Made by a program: the position numbers and the translations under genes
DNA from: an uncultured Muribaculum sp.
Lineage (GTDB): Bacteria; Bacteroidota; Bacteroidia; Bacteroidales; Muribaculaceae
NCBI GenBank assembly: GCA_910578785.1
Contig: CAJTSJ010000057.1
Span: 1 to 7,227 of the forward strand
Direction of reading: 5' to 3'
DNA length: 7,227 bases
Notes under the pieces: model-generated
Told to the model about the DNA's origin: nothing
Seen by the model: the letters and a program-made list of their open reading frames with translations, nothing else
The model's database searches: none
Shown here: piece after piece, positions 5,848 through 7,227 of the stretch
Layout: each line of letters opens with the position of its first letter
How positions within the stretch are numbered: position 1 is the first letter of the stretch

Positions 5848-7137
5848 ATGTCACTTAGTACCTGGCTTATAATAACAATCGTCTCATTGGTGTTCTCCGC
5901 CTTGTTTTCGGGCGTGGAGATAGCCTACATATCGTCCAACAGGGTCAAAGTGGAGATTGACGTGAAGCGTGGGGGTCTGATTGGAAAGATAATCAATCTG
6001 TATTATGCCCATCAGGAGCTGTTCATTTCGACTATTCTGGTAGGAAACAATATTGTCCTTGTCATATATGGTATGGGTGCCGCGGCATTGCTTGAGCCAT
6101 GGCTTTATCAGATTTACCCTAACGAGGTGTTCGTACTTCTTATGCAGACCCTCATATCGACGGCGATAATACTCCTGACCGGTGAATTTTTCCCTAAGAC
6201 CATATTCCGAATCAACCCTAATTCCTCGTTGCGCTACTTTGCCATGCCGATATTCTTCTTCTGGGTGGTTCTTTGGCCGGTATCTATGTTTACTTCGGGA
6301 CTTTCCAAAGCTCTGATGTGGATATGTGGCATACGCAATGTCAATCATACTCTCGGTGTGCTGACCATGGGCGACCTGAACCAGTATATACAGACGTCTA
6401 TCGACGAATCTGCCCATCAGGACAAGGTTGAAAACGAGGTAAAGATATTCCACAACGCTATAGACTTTTCGTCGACCCACCTGCGCGACTGCATGACACC
6501 GCGCAATGAGCTCGTGGCCGTTAACATTGACACTACCACTACCGACCAGCTTTCGAGACTGTTCACTTCGTCGGGACGCTCAAAAATCGTGGTATATAAG
6601 GAGGATATCGACAATGTGCTGGGCTATATCCATGTGAGCGAGCTGTTTCATCCCGACCGCGACTGGAAGGATGCTCTTAAACCGGTGGTTTTTGCTCCTG
6701 AGACGTTGCTGGCCAACAAGATGATGCGAAGATTGCTTGCCGAAAAGAGGTCGATGGCTGTTGTAGTCGACGAATTCGGCGGGACGGCAGGACTTGTTTC
6801 GCTTGAAGATTTGGTTGAGGAGATATTCGGCGATATTCAGGACGAGCATGACAAGAGTAAGCTGACCGCACGTGAAATTGAACCGGGACTATTCGAATTC
6901 TCCGGCCGATGCGAAATAAGCACTATTAACGACACTTTCAATCTTGACATACCCGAATCTGATGAGTATCAGACACTTGCCGGATACATTCTCAATAACC
7001 TCGGAGAGATTCCGGCACAAGGCACTACTGTAGAGCTTGGCGGCAAGGTTTACACCGTTGAGAAGAAGTCGGCCACGCGTCTTGAACTGATTAGAATAAA
7101 AATATTGGAGGAAAGCGGAGAGCAACAGACACATTAA
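5848..7137 (+). CDS. CNNM/CorC-type transporter with CBS pair (hemolysin family)
   Basis: Inner-membrane protein of the CNNM/CorC family, whose characterised members export Mg2+ in exchange for Na+; older databases call it hemolysin C-like. The 429 residues carry three parts in order. The DUF21/CNNM membrane domain (about 1-165) has FSGVEIAYIS near the first helix, VGNNIV at 65-70 and GEFFPKTI at 112-119. A CBS pair (about 212-330) has MTPRN at 216 and VVVDEFGGTAGLVSLEDLVEEIFGDI, a typical ATP/Mg-binding arrangement. The C-terminal transporter-associated CorC_HlyC domain (about 342-420) is marked by EFSGRCEISTIND and TLAGYILNNLGEIP. Length and order match the family, and it resembles GldE of gliding Bacteroidetes, though nothing else here points to gliding. 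It lies 65 bases after lptC with no clear TAnnTTTG box between, so it may be read from the upstream promoter. The substrate ion is inferred from the family. Confidence 0.93.
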   Translation: MSLSTWLIITIVSLVFSALFSGVEIAYISSNRVKVEIDVKRGGLIGKIINLYYAHQELFISTILVGNNIVLVIYGMGAAALLEPWLYQIYPNEVFVLLMQTLISTAIILLTGEFFPKTIFRINPNSSLRYFAMPIFFFWVVLWPVSMFTSGLSKALMWICGIRNVNHTLGVLTMGDLNQYIQTSIDESAHQDKVENEVKIFHNAIDFSSTHLRDCMTPRNELVAVNIDTTTTDQLSRLFTSSGRSKIVVYKEDIDNVLGYIHVSELFHPDRDWKDALKPVVFAPETLLANKMMRRLLAEKRSMAVVVDEFGGTAGLVSLEDLVEEIFGDIQDEHDKSKLTAREIEPGLFEFSGRCEISTINDTFNLDIPESDEYQTLAGYILNNLGEIPAQGTTVELGGKVYTVEKKSATRLELIRIKILEESGEQQTH

Positions 7138-7170
7138 CGCATAGGCGTTGGTCGACGTGCTGTATGTAAA

Positions 7171-7227
7171 ATGAAAGTGCACTTCTTCACAGAAGCACAC
7201 TCCCTCATAACCAAAATTCAAGTATAT
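7171..7227 (+). CDS. possible start of a further gene, cut by the window end
   Basis: An ATG opens a frame that stays open for 19 codons to the end of the window (MKVHFFTEAHSLITKIQVY). It lies 33 bases after the CNNM/CorC gene on the same strand. The peptide is too short for a family call and carries no recognisable signal or motif. The first bases also form an AAGTGCACTT palindrome (7175-7184), so the stretch could instead be untranslated regulatory sequence. Confidence 0.25.
   Translation, partial: MKVHFFTEAHSLITKIQVY

Noticed and set aside
5884..6480. 198-codon open frame on the minus strand inside the CNNM/CorC gene
   Set aside because: It is antisense to the membrane domain, which is clearly the coding frame. 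The translated product is charged and patternless.
7176..7201. Hairpin after the CNNM/CorC gene as a rho-independent terminator
   Set aside because: The stem has a bulge or internal loop, is only moderately GC-rich, and is followed by CCCTCATAACC rather than a T run.

Overview
The window reads as chromosomal DNA from a member of the Bacteroidales, most likely a gut Muribaculaceae-type organism. This is inferred from three things. Promoter -7 elements of the Bacteroidetes form TAnnTTTG sit just upstream of several genes. Shine-Dalgarno sequences are absent. The proteins themselves are recognisably of the Bacteroidetes type: a DivIC/FtsB protein ending in a RENYHM motif, a lipoprotein form of LptC, and a FadL-like outer membrane protein starting SPYSKYGYG. 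No mobile element, phage gene, CRISPR array, tRNA or rRNA was seen, and composition looks even throughout.

Layout. On the minus strand, positions 157-1686 encode a large MscS-superfamily (YbdG-like) mechanosensitive channel. It diverges from everything else, which is on the plus strand. A short divergent spacer (1687-1764) carries a candidate promoter for each direction. Next come an unrecognised one-helix membrane protein (1765-2247), a DivIC/FtsB-like septum protein (2325-2627) with its own promoter, and a four-helix membrane protein (2635-3024) that follows it after 7 bases. A 113-base spacer with imperfect direct and inverted repeats and another TAnnTTTG box leads into the second plus-strand block. 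That block contains type III pantothenate kinase (coaX), a signal-peptide-bearing beta-barrel protein that overlaps coaX, LptC, and a CNNM/CorC-type membrane protein with a CBS pair and a transporter-associated domain. The last 90 bases hold only a possible start of another gene.

How the genes fit together. Except for coaX, the products belong to the cell envelope: osmotic protection, septum assembly, an outer-membrane barrel, lipopolysaccharide export and ion transport. coaX supplies the first committed step of coenzyme A synthesis. It appears to be co-transcribed with the outer membrane barrel and lptC, because the coaX/barrel junction overlaps and the barrel/lptC gap is 13 bases.

The most distinctive local signals are four. 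A perfect 15-base tandem duplication in the coaX/barrel overlap lengthens both proteins and doubles the start codon. Three promoters lie so close to their ATG that the mRNAs should be leaderless or nearly so. The spacer ahead of coaX is repeat-rich. An uncharacterised one-helix protein has its own promoter. I found no convincing new multi-gene system; most of the window is ordinary housekeeping sequence.
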